The position numbers and the translations under genes were made by a program. A DNA stretch of 64,000 nucleotides from Sphingorhabdus pulchriflava (GTDB lineage: Bacteria > Pseudomonadota > Alphaproteobacteria > Sphingomonadales > Sphingomonadaceae): positions 2,091,121-2,155,120 of the forward strand of contig NZ_QRGP01000001.1 in the NCBI RefSeq assembly GCF_003367235.1. Direction: 5' to 3'. How positions within the stretch are numbered: position 1 is the first letter of the stretch; each line of letters starts with the position of its first letter. Shown here one piece after another: positions 9,257 to 21,500 of this stretch. The notes under the pieces were generated by a model. That model ran no database searches. It was not told where the DNA came from and worked only from the letters and a program-made list of their open reading frames with translations.

Positions 9257-10693
9257 TCAGCGCGGCAGCTCACTTTCGCCCATCAAGTGCAGGTCAACGG
9301 CGCGCGCGCACTGACGGCCTTCGCGGATGGCCCAGACAACCAGACTTTGGCCGCGCCGCATGTCGCCACAGGCAAAGACGCCTTCGCGACTGGTCATATA
9401 GTCGCTGACATTGGCGGCAACATTGCCACGCGGGTCGAGCACAACTTCGGACTGTTCGACCATCCCGGGCTTGATCGGGCCAACAAAACCCATTGCCAGA
9501 AGGATCATATCAGCCTTCAGCACGAACTCGCTTCCGGGCACATCTTCCATTCGGCCGTTCGACCAATCAACGCGAACACATTCGAGGCCCGTTACCCGGC
9601 CATTTTCGCCAATCACACGGCGGGCGTTGATTGCCCAGTCGCGCTCGCAACCCTCTTCATGCGAAGACGATGTGCGCAGCTTCAAAGGCCAATCGGGCCA
9701 GCTGAGCGCTTTGTCTTCCTTGATAGGCGGCTTGGGCATGATTTCGATCTGCGTCACCGAGGCCGCACCCTGGCGGTTCGATGTTCCGACGCAGTCAGAG
9801 CCTGTATCGCCACCGCCGATAACGATGACATGCTTGCCCGTCGCGGTCAGCGTACCGCGCGGCGCGGCGCGGGTTTCGTCGTCGCCGGCATTGCGCTTAT
9901 TCTGCTGGGTCAGGAATTCCATGGCGAGCCGGACGCCCGCCATTTCCGCGCCGGGGATGGTCAGTTGGCGCGGATCCTCGGCGCCACCCGACATCACCAC
10001 CGCATCGAAATTCTCGCGCAGCGATTCCATCGACACATGCACGCCGACCTCGGTCGAGGTTTTCAACACAACGCCCTCAGCCTGCATCTGCATCAAGCGG
10101 CGATTAATCTGGTCCTTATCGAGTTTGAAGTCCGGTATGCCGTAGCGCAGCAGCCCACCCATCCGGTCATTCTTTTCGAACAATGTGACGCTATGCCCCG
10201 CGCGCGCCAGCTGTTGCGCACAGGCCATGCCTGCCGGTCCTGAACCGACGACGGCAACCGACTTGCCTGTCTTCCGCGCAGGCGGTTGCGGCAAAATCCA
10301 GCCTTCTTCCCAACCCTTGTCGACGATGGCGCATTCGATCGACTTGATCGTGACCGGCGCGTCATCAATGTTCAAAGTGCAGCTAGCCTCGCACGGAGCG
10401 GGACAGATGCGGCCGGTGAATTCGGGAAAGTTGTTGGTGCTGTGCAGCACCTCGAGCGCATTCTGCCAGTCACCTTCATAAACCAGATGGTTCCAGTCCG
10501 GGATGATGTTGTTCACCGGGCAGCCATTGTGGCAATAAGGGATGCCGCAGTTCATGCAGCGCGATGCTTGCGCCTTCAGCTTTTCCTCGGGCAGCGGCAC
10601 CACAAATTCCTTGTAGTGCTTCAGCCGCTCCTTGGCGTCGGAATAGGTCCGGTCTTGCCGGTCGAGTTCGAGAAAGCCTGTTGCCTTGCCCAC
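9257..10693 (-). CDS. gltD: Glutamate synthase [NADPH] small subunit
   Basis: A 478-residue iron-sulphur flavoprotein. An N-terminal cysteine cluster (Cys46, 49, 54 and 58) binds [4Fe-4S], a [10 protein letters not shown] motif binds FAD, and [12 protein letters not shown] binds NADPH. It passes electrons from NADPH to the large subunit encoded just upstream, for reductive transfer of glutamine amide nitrogen to 2-oxoglutarate. The start codon is GTG at 10693 with GGAG eight bases before it. The gap to gltB is 17 bases, so the two are one transcript with gltB first. Confidence 0.95.
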   Translation of the reverse strand: MGKATGFLELDRQDRTYSDAKERLKHYKEFVVPLPEEKLKAQASRCMNCGIPYCHNGCPVNNIIPDWNHLVYEGDWQNALEVLHSTNNFPEFTGRICPAPCEASCTLNIDDAPVTIKSIECAIVDKGWEEGWILPQPPARKTGKSVAVVGSGPAGMACAQQLARAGHSVTLFEKNDRMGGLLRYGIPDFKLDKDQINRRLMQMQAEGVVLKTSTEVGVHVSMESLRENFDAVVMSGGAEDPRQLTIPGAEMAGVRLAMEFLTQQNKRNAGDDETRAAPRGTLTATGKHVIVIGGGDTGSDCVGTSNRQGAASVTQIEIMPKPPIKEDKALSWPDWPLKLRTSSSHEEGCERDWAINARRVIGENGRVTGLECVRVDWSNGRMEDVPGSEFVLKADMILLAMGFVGPIKPGMVEQSEVVLDPRGNVAANVSDYMTSREGVFACGDMRRGQSLVVWAIREGRQCARAVDLHLMGESELPR

Positions 10694-10710
10694 TTTAATA
10701 CTCCGTGATC

Positions 10711-13700
10711 TTATTCAGCCGCGACATGGGCAGCGGCAAGCCGTTCGGCCTCCAACTGCTTCAGCGCGCGCTTGTAGTCCTTCGGCATGATCTTGACGAA
10801 TTTGCCGAGTGCGTTGGGCCAATCATCAAGAATTGCGCGGGCGCGCTTGCTGCCGGTGTAGAGATGGTGGCGTTCGAGCAGGATGCGCAGGCGATCCGCC
10901 GAATGATAAAGCATGTCGCCCATGCCGAAATCATGCACGCTCGACGCACGCTGCGTCGGCGCTCCGGTGCTGTTTTCAGCTTCGGGGCCATCGGCCTCAA
11001 TCGCTTCGACATCGACCATCGCCATGTTGCAACGCTCGCGGAAGCGGCCATCCTCGTCATAGACATAGGCGACCCCGCCCGACATGCCTGCCGCGAAATT
11101 GCGCCCGGTCTTGCCAAGGACAGCGACCACACCGCCGGTCATATATTCGCAGCCATGATCGCCGGTGCCTTCAACCACCGCGAGTGCGCCCGAATTGCGG
11201 ACGGCAAAGCGTTCGCCAGCGACGCCGCTGAAATAGGCTTCGCCTGCAATCGCACCGTACAGCACAGTGTTGCCGACGATGATATTCTCGGTCGGCTCGC
11301 GGTTAACATGGGCTGGCTGCTTCACAATCACCCGCCCGCCCGACAGGCCTTTGCCGACATAGTCGTTGGCATCGCCGGTCAGATCGAGCGTGATGCCATG
11401 GGCGAGGAACGCGCCAAAGCTTTGCCCCGCAACACCGGTTAAGGCGATCTGGATGGTATTTTCAGGCAGGCCTGCATGGCCATATTTCTTGGCCACTTCT
11501 CCAGAAAGCATCGCCCCAACGGTGCGGTTGAGGCTCTTCACCTCGCGTTCGATGCGAACAGCCTCACCTTTTTCGAGAGCAGGGGTTGCGGCAGCGATCA
11601 GGTCCTGATCGAGTGCCTTGTCGAGCCCGTGATCCTGTGTCTCGGTCTGGTGCAGCGAACCGCCTTTGGTGTCGACGACGTGCAGCAAGCGAGACAGGTC
11701 AACGCCCTGCGCCTTCCAGTGGTGGATCGCCTTCTTCATGTCGATGCGGTCAACGCGGCCAACCATCTCGTCAATGGTGCGGAAGCCCATTTCGGCCATG
11801 ATCGCGCGGAGTTCTTCGGCGACGAAGAAGAAATAGTTGATCACATGCTCGGGTTGGCCGGTGAAGCGCGCGCGCAACACCGGGTCTTGCGTTGCCACAC
11901 CTACGGGGCAGGTGTTCAGATGGCATTTGCGCATCATGATGCAGCCTGCTGCAATCAGCGGGGCGGTTGCAAAGCCAAACTCGTCTGCGCCAAGAAGCGC
12001 ACCAATCGCAACGTCGCGGCCGGTGCGCAGGCCGCCGTCGACCTGCACTGCAATGCGGCTGCGTAGATTGTTGAGCAGCAAGGTCTGCTGGGTTTCGGCA
12101 AGGCCGATTTCCCATGGCGAACCGGCATGGGTGAGCGAGGTGAGCGGCGAAGCGCCCGTCCCGCCTTCATAACCCGAAATCGTCACATGGTCGGCGCGTG
12201 CTTTCGATACGCCTGCGGCAACCGTGCCGACGCCGACTTCGGAAACCAGCTTCACCGAAATACGCGCACCGGTGTTGACGTTTTTAAGGTCGTGGATCAG
12301 CTGCGCCAGATCCTCGATCGAATAAATGTCATGGTGCGGCGGAGGCGAAATCAGGCCGACGCCCGGGGTCGAATGGCGGGTTGCGCCGATGGTCTTGTCG
12401 ACCTTGTCGCCAGGCAACTGGCCGCCTTCACCAGGCTTTGCACCCTGCGCCATCTTGATCTGGATATCGTCAGCATTGACGAGATATTCCGCCGTTACGC
12501 CAAAGCGGCCTGATGCGACTTGCTTGATTGCCGAACGCATCGACGACCCATCGGGCAGCGGCTTGAAGCGCTTGGGATCTTCGCCGCCTTCGCCGGTGTT
12601 CGATTTGCCGCCGATGCGGTTCATCGCCAGCGCCAATGTGGTGTGCGCCTCCCACGAAATCGAGCCATAGCTCATCGCGCCGGTGGCGAAGCGCTTGACG
12701 ATTTCGGACGCGGGTTCGACTTCGCTGATGTCGAGCGGCTTGTCCGCCGGTTTCAGGTCCATCAATCCGCGGATGGTCAGCAGGCGCTCGCTCTGTTCGT
12801 TGATCGAACGGGCAAACTCTTCATATTCCTTGGGATTGTTTCCGCGCACGGCATGCTGCAATTTGGAAACGCTGTTCGGCGTCCAGGCATGGTCTTCGCC
12901 GCGGATGCGGTATCCATAGATGCCGCCAACATCGAGCATGTTGCGATAGATCGGGTTGTCACCATAGGCCGCTGCATGGCGGCGGACGGTTTCCTCGGCG
13001 ACCTGAGCAAGGCCGACACCTTCGATGGTGGTCGCGGTGCCAGTGAAATATTTGGCGATAAATTCGGATGACAGGCCGACGGCGTCGAAAATTTGCGCGC
13101 CGCAATAGGATTGGTAGGTCGAAATGCCCATCTTGGACATAACCTTGAGGATGCCCTTGCCGACCGCCTTGATGTAGTTTTTCTGCACCTCATAGGTCGA
13201 AAGCGAGAGCCCTTGGCGTACGCGGATTTCCTCCAGCGTTTCAAAGGCGACATAGGGGTTGATCGCTTCGGCACCATAGCCGGCAAGCACGCAGAAATGG
13301 TGCACTTCGCGGGCTTCGCCGGTTTCAACAACAAGGCCGGTCTGCATGCGCAGACCCTGACGGACAAGGTGGTGATGCACGGCGGCGGTCGCCAGCAATG
13401 CGGGCATCGCTATCCGGTCCGGCCCCTGCGCGCGGTCGGAAAGGATAAGGATGTTCTTGTCCTGCAGCACCGCCTCGGTTGCGGCCCAGCACATTTCCTT
13501 GATCGCCATTTCAAGACCGGCAGCGCCGCTGGCGGCATCCCAGGTCATGTCGATGGTTTCGGCACGGAAGGCCGCGTCGAGCGCCTGTTCGACCGAGCGG
13601 ATCTTGGCAAGATCGGCGTTGGTGAGGATCGGCTGATCCACCTCAAGCCGCTTGTGCGTGCCGGCGTCATGGCCCAGCAGGTTCGGTCGTGGACCAATCA

Positions 13701-15351
13701 TGCTGACAAGGCTCATCACCAATTCTTCGCGGATCGGGTCGATCGGCGGGTTGGTGACCTGCGCGAAATTCTGTTTGAAATAATCGTAGAGCAGGCGTGG
13801 CTTGTTCGACAGAACGGCAATCGGCGTGTCGGTGCCCATAGACCCCAGCGGGTCATCGCCGTTGGTGGCCATCGGTTCGAGGAATTTGCTGATATCTTCC
13901 TGCGTGTAGCCAAAGGCTTGCTGGCGATCGAGCAGCGCGCTGTGATCGTTGGCGAGTGCAGCATCGGCAACCTCTACCTCGTCCAAGTCCTTTAGCTTGT
14001 ACTGCGCGGACTCAAGCCACTTGGCATAAGGCTCCTTGGTCGCAAGCTGCGCCTTGATTTCCTCATCCTCGATGATGCGACCCTGCTCCATATCGATGAG
14101 CAGCATTTTGCCCGGCTGGAGCCGCCATTTGCGGACGATATTGTCTTCCTTAATCGGCAATACGCCGCTTTCCGAAGCCATGATGACATGTTCGTCATCG
14201 GTGACGCAAAAACGCGCAGGACGCAGGCCGTTGCGATCAAGCGTCGCGCCAATCTGGCGGCCATCGGTGAAAGCGACAGCAGCGGGGCCGTCCCATGGTT
14301 CCATCAATGCGGCATGATATTCGTAAAATGCGCGGCGATTGGCATCCATCATCGGGTTGCCTGCCCATGCTTCGGGGATCAACATCATCACCGCATGGGC
14401 AAGGCTGTATCCACCCGCGAGCAGCAGTTCGAGCGCATTGTCGAGGCACGCCGTGTCTGACTGGCCGTGCGGAATGATCGGCCACATCTTGTCGAGATCG
14501 GGACCCATCAGATCCGATTCCATCGTACGCCTGCGCGCGTTCATCCAGTTCACATTGCCGCGAACCGTGTTGATTTCGCCATTATGCGCGACAAAGCGAT
14601 AGGGGTGCGCCAGCTTCCAGCTGGGGAAGGTGTTGGTCGAGAATCGCTGGTGGACCAGCGCTAGTGCCGATTGGCACAGCGGGTTGCGCAAATCGTCGTA
14701 GAAGGAACCAACCTGTCCAGCGAGTAGCAGTCCCTTGTAGACCACCGTGCGGGTCGACATCGAGGGGATGTAAAAGCTCGAAAGACCGGGCAGTCCATGC
14801 TTCTCTTCGAGTGCCGCTAGCGGATTTTGCGCCTGCTTGCGGATGGCGAGCAGTTTGCGTTCAAACGCTGCTTCGTCGGCGCAATTCTCACCACGCCCGA
14901 TGAAGAGCTGGCGGATCACCGGCATCTGTTCGATCACTGCCTTGCCGAGGCCGTCGAGCGTCGTCGGTACATCGCGCCAGCCGAGGATGGTCTGGCCTTC
15001 CTTGACGATGAAACTCTCAAAATTTGTGATACCGAATTCGCGCGCCGCCTCATCTTGCGGCAAGAAACACATGACGACGGCATAATCGCCCGGCGGCGGC
15101 AGGTTGACGCCCGCGCCCTTGGCCCAGTCACGGTACAGCGCGTCGGGAATCTGGATCAATATGCCCGCGCCATCGCCAAGCAACGGATCGGCACCCACGG
15201 CGCCGCGATGATCGAGGTTGACGAGTATCTGCAACCCACGCTCGATGGTTGAGTGGGTTTTGACGCCTTTTATATTCGCGATGAAGCCAACGCCGCATGC
15301 GTCATGCTCGTTGCGGGGGTCATACAGTCCCTGTGCCGGAGGAAATCCCAT
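10711..15351 (-). CDS. gltB: Glutamate synthase large subunit
   Basis: A 1546-residue protein of the expected size for the alpha subunit. Residues 2-18 are a short propeptide and Cys19 in DACGVGFIA is the N-terminal nucleophile of the class II glutamine amidotransferase domain. The FMN/2-oxoglutarate domain follows; the [3Fe-4S] cysteines lie in [15 protein letters not shown] and the C-terminal glycine-rich beta-helix (GEYMTGG-like repeats) is present. With gltD it makes two glutamates from glutamine and 2-oxoglutarate, the assimilatory counterpart of the catabolic glutamate dehydrogenase at 18542. Confidence 0.96.
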   Translation of the reverse strand: MGFPPAQGLYDPRNEHDACGVGFIANIKGVKTHSTIERGLQILVNLDHRGAVGADPLLGDGAGILIQIPDALYRDWAKGAGVNLPPPGDYAVVMCFLPQDEAAREFGITNFESFIVKEGQTILGWRDVPTTLDGLGKAVIEQMPVIRQLFIGRGENCADEAAFERKLLAIRKQAQNPLAALEEKHGLPGLSSFYIPSMSTRTVVYKGLLLAGQVGSFYDDLRNPLCQSALALVHQRFSTNTFPSWKLAHPYRFVAHNGEINTVRGNVNWMNARRRTMESDLMGPDLDKMWPIIPHGQSDTACLDNALELLLAGGYSLAHAVMMLIPEAWAGNPMMDANRRAFYEYHAALMEPWDGPAAVAFTDGRQIGATLDRNGLRPARFCVTDDEHVIMASESGVLPIKEDNIVRKWRLQPGKMLLIDMEQGRIIEDEEIKAQLATKEPYAKWLESAQYKLKDLDEVEVADAALANDHSALLDRQQAFGYTQEDISKFLEPMATNGDDPLGSMGTDTPIAVLSNKPRLLYDYFKQNFAQVTNPPIDPIREELVMSLVSMIGPRPNLLGHDAGTHKRLEVDQPILTNADLAKIRSVEQALDAAFRAETIDMTWDAASGAAGLEMAIKEMCWAATEAVLQDKNILILSDRAQGPDRIAMPALLATAAVHHHLVRQGLRMQTGLVVETGEAREVHHFCVLAGYGAEAINPYVAFETLEEIRVRQGLSLSTYEVQKNYIKAVGKGILKVMSKMGISTYQSYCGAQIFDAVGLSSEFIAKYFTGTATTIEGVGLAQVAEETVRRHAAAYGDNPIYRNMLDVGGIYGYRIRGEDHAWTPNSVSKLQHAVRGNNPKEYEEFARSINEQSERLLTIRGLMDLKPADKPLDISEVEPASEIVKRFATGAMSYGSISWEAHTTLALAMNRIGGKSNTGEGGEDPKRFKPLPDGSSMRSAIKQVASGRFGVTAEYLVNADDIQIKMAQGAKPGEGGQLPGDKVDKTIGATRHSTPGVGLISPPPHHDIYSIEDLAQLIHDLKNVNTGARISVKLVSEVGVGTVAAGVSKARADHVTISGYEGGTGASPLTSLTHAGSPWEIGLAETQQTLLLNNLRSRIAVQVDGGLRTGRDVAIGALLGADEFGFATAPLIAAGCIMMRKCHLNTCPVGVATQDPVLRARFTGQPEHVINYFFFVAEELRAIMAEMGFRTIDEMVGRVDRIDMKKAIHHWKAQGVDLSRLLHVVDTKGGSLHQTETQDHGLDKALDQDLIAAATPALEKGEAVRIEREVKSLNRTVGAMLSGEVAKKYGHAGLPENTIQIALTGVAGQSFGAFLAHGITLDLTGDANDYVGKGLSGGRVIVKQPAHVNREPTENIIVGNTVLYGAIAGEAYFSGVAGERFAVRNSGALAVVEGTGDHGCEYMTGGVVAVLGKTGRNFAAGMSGGVAYVYDEDGRFRERCNMAMVDVEAIEADGPEAENSTGAPTQRASSVHDFGMGDMLYHSADRLRILLERHHLYTGSKRARAILDDWPNALGKFVKIMPKDYKRALKQLEAERLAAAHVAAE

Positions 15352-15532
15352 GGCGTACCCTTATTATCCGAATCTGGTGAAATTTTGAATCGCGGTAGCG
15401 ACAGATTCGCGCAATTAAAAGACCTGAACGATGCAAGATAGGAAAGTAATCTTGCCCTATTCGAAAGTTTGCATTTCAGAGCAGGCTTAACTGGCGCACA
15501 TCCCCCACATTAGTGGGCCTGTTCCGAGGGCG

Positions 15533-17023
15533 TTAGATGTCGAACCTGACACCCTGTGCCAGTGGCAGGTCGTTGCTGTAGTTGATGGTGTTGGTCGCCC
15601 GGCGCATATAGGCTTTCCATGCGTCGGAACCTGACTCGCGTCCACCACCGGTTTCTTTCTCCCCGCCAAACGCCCCGCCGATCTCCGCGCCCGAGGTACC
15701 GATATTGACGTTGGCGATGCCACAGTCGCTGCCTGACGCCGACAGGAACAACTCACACTCGCGCAGATCGAGCGAGAAGATCGACGAGGACAATCCCGCA
15801 CCCACACTGTTCTGCAGCGCGATGGCATCTTCGAGCTTTGAATAGCGGAAGACATAGAGGATTGGTGCGAAAGTTTCACGCAAGCATGGCCCTTTATGCT
15901 CAGCCATTTCGACAATAGCGGGGCGAACATAGGCGCCAGACCGTTTGATCCGTTCGCTGCCATGTATCTGCGCACCCATTGCTTCAGCTTCATTCAAGGC
16001 GGCTTGCATCCGATCGAAGGCATCTTCATCAATCAGTGGTCCGGCCAGATTGCCACTATCCAGCGGATCCCCGACAGATATGCTTGCTGCAGCGGTTTTC
16101 AGCTTCTCTACAAAGCCATCATAAATGGCTTCATGCACGAACAGACGGCGCAGGCTGGTGCAGCGTTGGCCGCTAGTGCCAACCGCCGAGAACAATACGC
16201 CTCGCAAAGCAAGGTCGAGGTTGGCTTTGTCGCTAACAATCGCGGCATTGTTGCCACCGAGTTCAAGGATGGTTTTGGCGAAGCGCCCCGCAGCCACCTG
16301 CCCCACCGCGCGCCCCATCGCGGTACTACCGGTTGCAGAGACAAGCGCAATGCGCGGGTCGGCGACCAGGGTGGCACCGATATCGCGCGCGCCTATGACG
16401 ACTTGTGAAAGACCTTCAGGCGCATCGTTAAAATCAGCCAAAACGCGGTCGAGCAGGGCCTGCACCGCCAATGCAGTCAAAGGCGTTTTCTCAGACGGCT
16501 TCCAGATGATACTGTTGCCGCACACCAAAGCCAGCGCGGCATTCCATGCCCAGACCGCGACGGGAAAGTTGAAAGCGCTGATAATCAGCACTGCCCCTAG
16601 CGGGTGCCATTGCTCCATCATCCGGTGGCCGGGCCGTTCGCTGGCGATGGTGAGGCCATGGAGCTGGCGCGACAAGCCGACCGCGAAGTCGCAGATGTCG
16701 ATCATCTCCTGCACCTCGCCCTCGCTCTCGCTGATCGTCTTGCCGCATTCTATGGTGACGAGGCGGCCAAGATCGAGTTTATGCTCGCGCAGGGCGTTGC
16801 CGAAACGGCGGACGAGTTCGCCTCGACGGGGGGCGGGGACGGTGCGCCATGTTAGAAAGGCGCCCTGGCCGCGGGAAAGCGCTGTGTCTATGTCCTGAGA
16901 TGTTGCTGTTGTGACAGAGCCAATCTGGCTGCCGTCTATGGGCGTGTGGACAGGGAGACCGCCCTTGGAAACGGGGCAACCAAGTTGACTAAGCAATAAA
17001 TCGATGTCCGTCCGAATTGACAT
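15533..17023 (-). CDS. ALDH7-type aldehyde dehydrogenase (alpha-aminoadipic semialdehyde/piperideine-6-carboxylate dehydrogenase)
   Basis: A 496-residue aldehyde dehydrogenase. The catalytic cysteine lies in GTSGQRCTSLRRL and the base in LELGGNNA; this combination, with ISAFNFPVAVWAWN, is typical of the ALDH7 (antiquitin/AmaB) branch that oxidises alpha-aminoadipate semialdehyde in lysine breakdown. ATG 17023 is used; the frame extends to a TTG at 17038. Eight consecutive G residues on the coding strand precede the start and may act as a loose ribosome site. The divergent neighbour is glutaryl-CoA dehydrogenase, a later step of the same pathway, which supports the assignment. Confidence 0.85.
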   Translation of the reverse strand: MSIRTDIDLLLSQLGCPVSKGGLPVHTPIDGSQIGSVTTATSQDIDTALSRGQGAFLTWRTVPAPRRGELVRRFGNALREHKLDLGRLVTIECGKTISESEGEVQEMIDICDFAVGLSRQLHGLTIASERPGHRMMEQWHPLGAVLIISAFNFPVAVWAWNAALALVCGNSIIWKPSEKTPLTALAVQALLDRVLADFNDAPEGLSQVVIGARDIGATLVADPRIALVSATGSTAMGRAVGQVAAGRFAKTILELGGNNAAIVSDKANLDLALRGVLFSAVGTSGQRCTSLRRLFVHEAIYDGFVEKLKTAAASISVGDPLDSGNLAGPLIDEDAFDRMQAALNEAEAMGAQIHGSERIKRSGAYVRPAIVEMAEHKGPCLRETFAPILYVFRYSKLEDAIALQNSVGAGLSSSIFSLDLRECELFLSASGSDCGIANVNIGTSGAEIGGAFGGEKETGGGRESGSDAWKAYMRRATNTINYSNDLPLAQGVRFDI

Positions 17024-17040
17024 TGTTGCCCCCCCCAAGG

Positions 17041-17130
17041 CGTCATCCTGAACTTGTTTCAGGATTCATTTCGCCTTTCAAACTCCGTCTTTAGCTGCAC
17101 GATGGACCCTGAAACAAGTTCAGGGTGACG
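17041..17130. repeat. REP-like inverted repeat (CCTGAACTTGTTTCAGG family)
   Basis: Two arms, 17041-17069 and 17102-17130, are reverse complements at 26 of 29 positions with a 32-base loop. Each arm contains CCTGAACTTGTTTCAGG (or its complement), itself a small imperfect palindrome. Elements with this core recur between genes in many sphingomonad genomes (family knowledge, not searched here). It lies in the divergent gap before gcdH. Confidence 0.7.
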
Positions 17131-17198
17131 GTTTCTGATGCAACTTGTTTCGTCCCGATGAAAAGTCTAGCGAGCCGAAAACGTAAATGGAGATTCCC

Positions 17199-18383
17199 AT
17201 GGCCGAAATGGCAGCCTTTGACTGGTCAGATCCCTTTTTCCTCGATGATCAGCTTACCGAAGAGGAACGCATGATCCGCGACGCCGCGCATGGCTTTGCG
17301 CAGGACGAACTGCAGCCGCGCGTGATCGAGGCATTCCGCGAGGAGGTCGATGCCCCGGAACTTTTTCCGCTGATGGGTCAGGCCGGGCTGCTAGGCGCGA
17401 CCATTGCGCCGGAATATGGCGGCGCTGGTGCGAGCTATGTCTCGTACGGCCTGATCGCGCGCGAAATCGAACGCGTCGATTCGGGCTATCGTTCGATGGC
17501 GTCGGTGCAATCGAGCCTCGTGATGCACCCGATCAATGCTTATGGTTCGGAAGAACAGCGTCGCAAATATCTGCCGGGCTTGGCAAGCGGCAAGTTGATC
17601 GGCTGCTTCGGCCTGACCGAACCTGATGCGGGTAGTGATCCGGCAGGAATGCGCACCGTCGCTAAAAAGGTCGATGGCGGCTACGTCCTCAACGGCAGCA
17701 AGACCTGGATTTCAAACGCGCCGTTCGCGGACGTCTTCGTCGTCTGGGCAAAGAGCGAGGCGCATGGTGGCGGCATCAAGGGCTTCATCCTTGAAAAGGG
17801 CATGAAGGGCCTGTCCGCACCCAAGATTGAGGGCAAGCTTTCCTTGCGCGCCTCGACCACCGGCATGATTATGATAGACAATGTCGAGGTCGGCGAAGAC
17901 GCGCTACTGCCTGACGTACAAGGCCTGAAGGGGCCGTTCGGCTGCCTCAATCGTGCGCGCTATGGCATCAGCTGGGGTGCACTGGGAGCTGCCGAATTCT
18001 GCATGCAGGCAGCGCGTCAATATGGCCTCGACCGGCACCAGTTCGGCAAGCCGCTCGCGGCAAACCAGCTCTATCAAAAGAAACTCGCCGACATGATGAC
18101 CGACATTGCGCTCGGCTTGCAGGCCTCGCTCCGCGTCGGTCGCTTGATGGACGAAGGTCGATTTGCGCCCGACATGATCTCGATCGTCAAGCGCAACAAT
18201 GTCGGCAAGGCTTTGGACATCGCGCGGCAGGCGCGCGACATGCATGGCGGCAACGGTATCTCGGAAGAATATCAGGTCATCCGCCACATGGTGAATCTGG
18301 AGACCGTCAACACCTATGAAGGCGCGCATGATGTGCACGCACTGATCCTGGGACGTGCGATTACCGGGATTGCGGCTTTCTAG
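17199..18383 (+). CDS. gcdH: Glutaryl-CoA dehydrogenase
   Basis: A 394-residue acyl-CoA dehydrogenase. The N-terminus [20 protein letters not shown], the [14 protein letters not shown] segment and the C-terminal [20 protein letters not shown] all match glutaryl-CoA dehydrogenases; the glutamate in TYEGAHD is the catalytic base. It converts glutaryl-CoA to crotonyl-CoA and CO2 at the end of lysine and tryptophan breakdown. GGAGA stands five bases before ATG 17199, which I prefer over the in-frame ATG at 17187. Divergent from the ALDH7 gene, and on the same chromosome stretch as tryptophan-degradation genes. Confidence 0.93.
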   Translation: MAEMAAFDWSDPFFLDDQLTEEERMIRDAAHGFAQDELQPRVIEAFREEVDAPELFPLMGQAGLLGATIAPEYGGAGASYVSYGLIAREIERVDSGYRSMASVQSSLVMHPINAYGSEEQRRKYLPGLASGKLIGCFGLTEPDAGSDPAGMRTVAKKVDGGYVLNGSKTWISNAPFADVFVVWAKSEAHGGGIKGFILEKGMKGLSAPKIEGKLSLRASTTGMIMIDNVEVGEDALLPDVQGLKGPFGCLNRARYGISWGALGAAEFCMQAARQYGLDRHQFGKPLAANQLYQKKLADMMTDIALGLQASLRVGRLMDEGRFAPDMISIVKRNNVGKALDIARQARDMHGGNGISEEYQVIRHMVNLETVNTYEGAHDVHALILGRAITGIAAF

Positions 18384-18409
18384 GATATGTTGGTGCTCAC
18401 TGAACCGCA

Positions 18410-18484
18410 GTGCTGAGCCTGTCGAAGCACGTCTCTCAGCGTGGCGCCAACCTTGAGGCGCCCTTCGACAAGCTCAGGGCTACG
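18410..18484. repeat. REP-like inverted repeat (CTTCGACAAGCTCAG family), between convergent genes
   Basis: CTGAGCCTGTCGAAG (18413-18427) and CTTCGACAAGCTCAG (18463-18477) are complementary at 14 of 15 positions. The element lies in the 158-base gap between the convergent gcdH and glutamate dehydrogenase genes, where it could stop both transcripts. The core is of the CTTCGACA-type that is common between sphingomonad genes and differs from the repeat at 17041. Confidence 0.65.
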
Positions 18485-18541
18485 GTATAGAAGCAGCCGA
18501 TTGGCGTTTAGTCTGCCCTCCCACAGACAGGAGGGGAAGCA

Positions 18542-21500
18542 CTACCGCCCCAACAAAGTCCGTGCCTGCCCGGCAATCTGCGCGAGCATGGCAGGAGTCG
18601 GCAGACCACCCCGGCGTGCGCGGTCGATCATCGAACGGAACATACCGACACGGTCACTGTGCTTGCCAAGCCAGGCGGTGACCGCGTCGGCATCGGCCAC
18701 TTTTTGACGGCGCAGGAAATCGAGCCGCATCGCCTGGAAATCGCGTGCCAGACCCGCGACGAGCAAACGTTCCCAGGGATCCTTGGGGTCCATCTGCATC
18801 GCGCTGTTCTGCGCCCAGCCGAGGCCCAGAGCATCGCCCAAAAGCACAAATGCCTTGGTCAGCGCCTTGGCATCGGCCTTACGCTCGGTTGCCAATGCAG
18901 CGAGACCGATCGCGCCATCGAGTTGCGCGATACGGACCAGCTTTGCGACCAGCTTGGCAGGCGCTCCGCCAGCCGACAGCTTGTCACCATAGGCTTCGGT
19001 CTGCGCCGCGACATCGGGGGTCAGCAATTCCTTGCGCGCGGTCGAGAGCTCTTCGATCACTGGTGCATAATCACCAATGGCTGTTCCGACGGCGCGGCCT
19101 TCCTTGCCGTTGCGGATCATGTCGGCCATGTGTGCGCGGGTCTCGACTGCGATCTGTTGGAACAGCATGATGCGTGTCGCTTCGGGGATCTTTGCCTCAT
19201 CGATTTCGGCCCACAGTGCAGGGAGATCGAACAGACGTTCGGCTATCGCAAAGGCTTCGACGACGATACCGAGCGTGCAGCCTTCCTCTTCGGCCAACTC
19301 AAACGGGTGCAGCATGCCCATGCGGTTGATCATGCGATTGGCCAGCTTGGTCGCAATGATTTGCGGACGCAGCCTGTGCGTCAGGATGGCTTGCGCGTGC
19401 GTCGCTGCCATCGGCTTGGGGAAGGCTGCGAGCAGTTCGCCATCCATCGCGCTGTCGGCGGCCAGCGGGCTATGTTCGGCCGCATCCTGAGCAGCCAGCT
19501 TGGCAGTCGACAGCAGCACGGCGAGTTCTGGCCGGGTCAGTCCATGGCCCTCGGCTTCGCGGCGCAGATATTCATCATTGCCTTCCAGCCCCTCAACCAC
19601 ACGGTCGAGTTTGCCCTGGCTTTCGAAGATTTCCATCAAACGGACATAGGCAGGCAAATCCCCTGCCCCGCCGCTTTCCGAAATCGAAAGCGCCAGCGTC
19701 TGCAGCCGGTTATCCTCCAACACCAGTTCGGCGACATCGTCAGTCATGCTGGCGAGAAGCGTATTGCGCGATTCAATTTTGAGTCGACCCGCCGCCATCT
19801 CTGCGTTCAGAGCAATCTTGATATTGACCTCATTGTCCGAGCAATCGACGCCAGCGCTGTTGTCGATAAAGTCGGTGTTGACCCGCCCACCCTTCAGGCC
19901 AAAGGCGATGCGCGCGGCTTGGGTGACACCCAGGTTCGCGCCTTCGCCGATCACCTTGGCGCGCAGATCCTGCGCGTTGATGCGGATGGCGTCGTTGGCG
20001 GGATCGCCCACCTCGACATTGGCTTCGCTGGCATCTTTCAAATAGGTGCCGATGCCGCCAAACCAGATCAGCCCGACTTCGGCTTTCAAGATTGCCTTCA
20101 TCAACGCAGCCGGTTCCATCACACTGTCTTCGACGCCGAGCAGCGCACGCACCTCCGGCGAAAGCTTGATTTCCTTCTCGCTGCGCGCAAACACGCCGCC
20201 GCCTTTGGAAATCAGCTTCGCGTCATAATCGAGCCAGCTTGAGCGCGGCAGGTTGAACAGCCGCTGCCGCTCTTTCCAGCTGGCCGCCGGATCGGGATTG
20301 GGATCAAGGAAGATGTGGCGATGGTCGAATGCCGCGACCAACTTGATCGCCTTTGACAGCAGCATGCCGTTGCCGAACACGTCGCCCGACATGTCGCCGA
20401 CGCCCGCAACCGTTACCGGTTCCTTCTGCACATCGATGCCCATTTCGGCAAAGTGCCGCTGGACCGAGACCCAACCGCCCTTGGCGGTGATCCCCATCGC
20501 CTTATGGTCATACCCAACCGAGCCGCCCGACGCGAAAGCATCGCCCAGCCAGAAACCGCGTTCGAGCGCGATGGCATTGGCCACGTCGGAGAAGGTTGCT
20601 GTGCCCTTGTCTGCGGCAACGACGAAATAGGGATCATCGCCATCGCGGATCACAACGCTGTCGGGGTGGACAACCTTGTTATCGACCAGATTGTCGGTGA
20701 TCGACAACAGGGTGCGGATGAAGATGCGGTAGCTTTCGGTGCCCTCGGCAAGCCAAGTGTCGCGGTCCACGCGCGGATCGGGCAGGCGCTTTGGATAGAA
20801 ACCGCCCTTCGCCCCGGTAGGCACGATTACCGCATTTTTCACGCGCTGCGCCTTCATCAGGCCCAGAATTTCGGTGCGGAAATCGTCGCGTCGGTCGGAC
20901 CAGCGCAGCCCGCCACGCGCAACCGGCCCCGCGCGCAGGTGGATGCCTTCGACGCGGGGGCTGTAAACAAAGACTTCGCGCCAGGGGAGCGGTGCGGGCA
21001 GGCCCGGGACTTTGGCGCTGTCGAGCTTGAACGCCAGTGCCTCTTTCGAAGCTGGCGCAAAGGCGTTGGTGCGCAATGTGGCTTTCACCACAGCCTGCAT
21101 CAGGCGTAGGATGCGGTCTTCGTCCGCCGCCGCAACCTTAGCCAAGCCCGCCTTGATTTCCTCATCGAGCTTGACGACAGCAGAGCCGCGATCACCGGTA
21201 AAGGCCGGATCGTGCAAAGCAGTGAACAGCGATATGATCGCACGCGCAATACCCGCATTATTGCCAAGCGCTGCGACGACGGTCGGAACGCCATAATTGA
21301 GGCCGGTCTGGCGCAGATAACGGTGCCAGGCGCGGAGCCAGACGACTGACTGCGGATCGAGCCCGGCAATCGTGATCAACTGGTTGAAAGCGTCATTCTC
21401 GGCTTTGCCGTCGATGACCTGAGTCAGTGCGGTTTCAACCACATCCTTGCGCGCAAACAAGGGCGCGGTCGAAGCCCCGCCGCGCAGGCCGAGGTGGAAA

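Noticed and set aside
18659..20242. Plus-strand open frame of 527 codons opposite the glutamate dehydrogenase gene
   Set aside because: Shadow of a conserved gene; no ribosome site and no recognisable motif.
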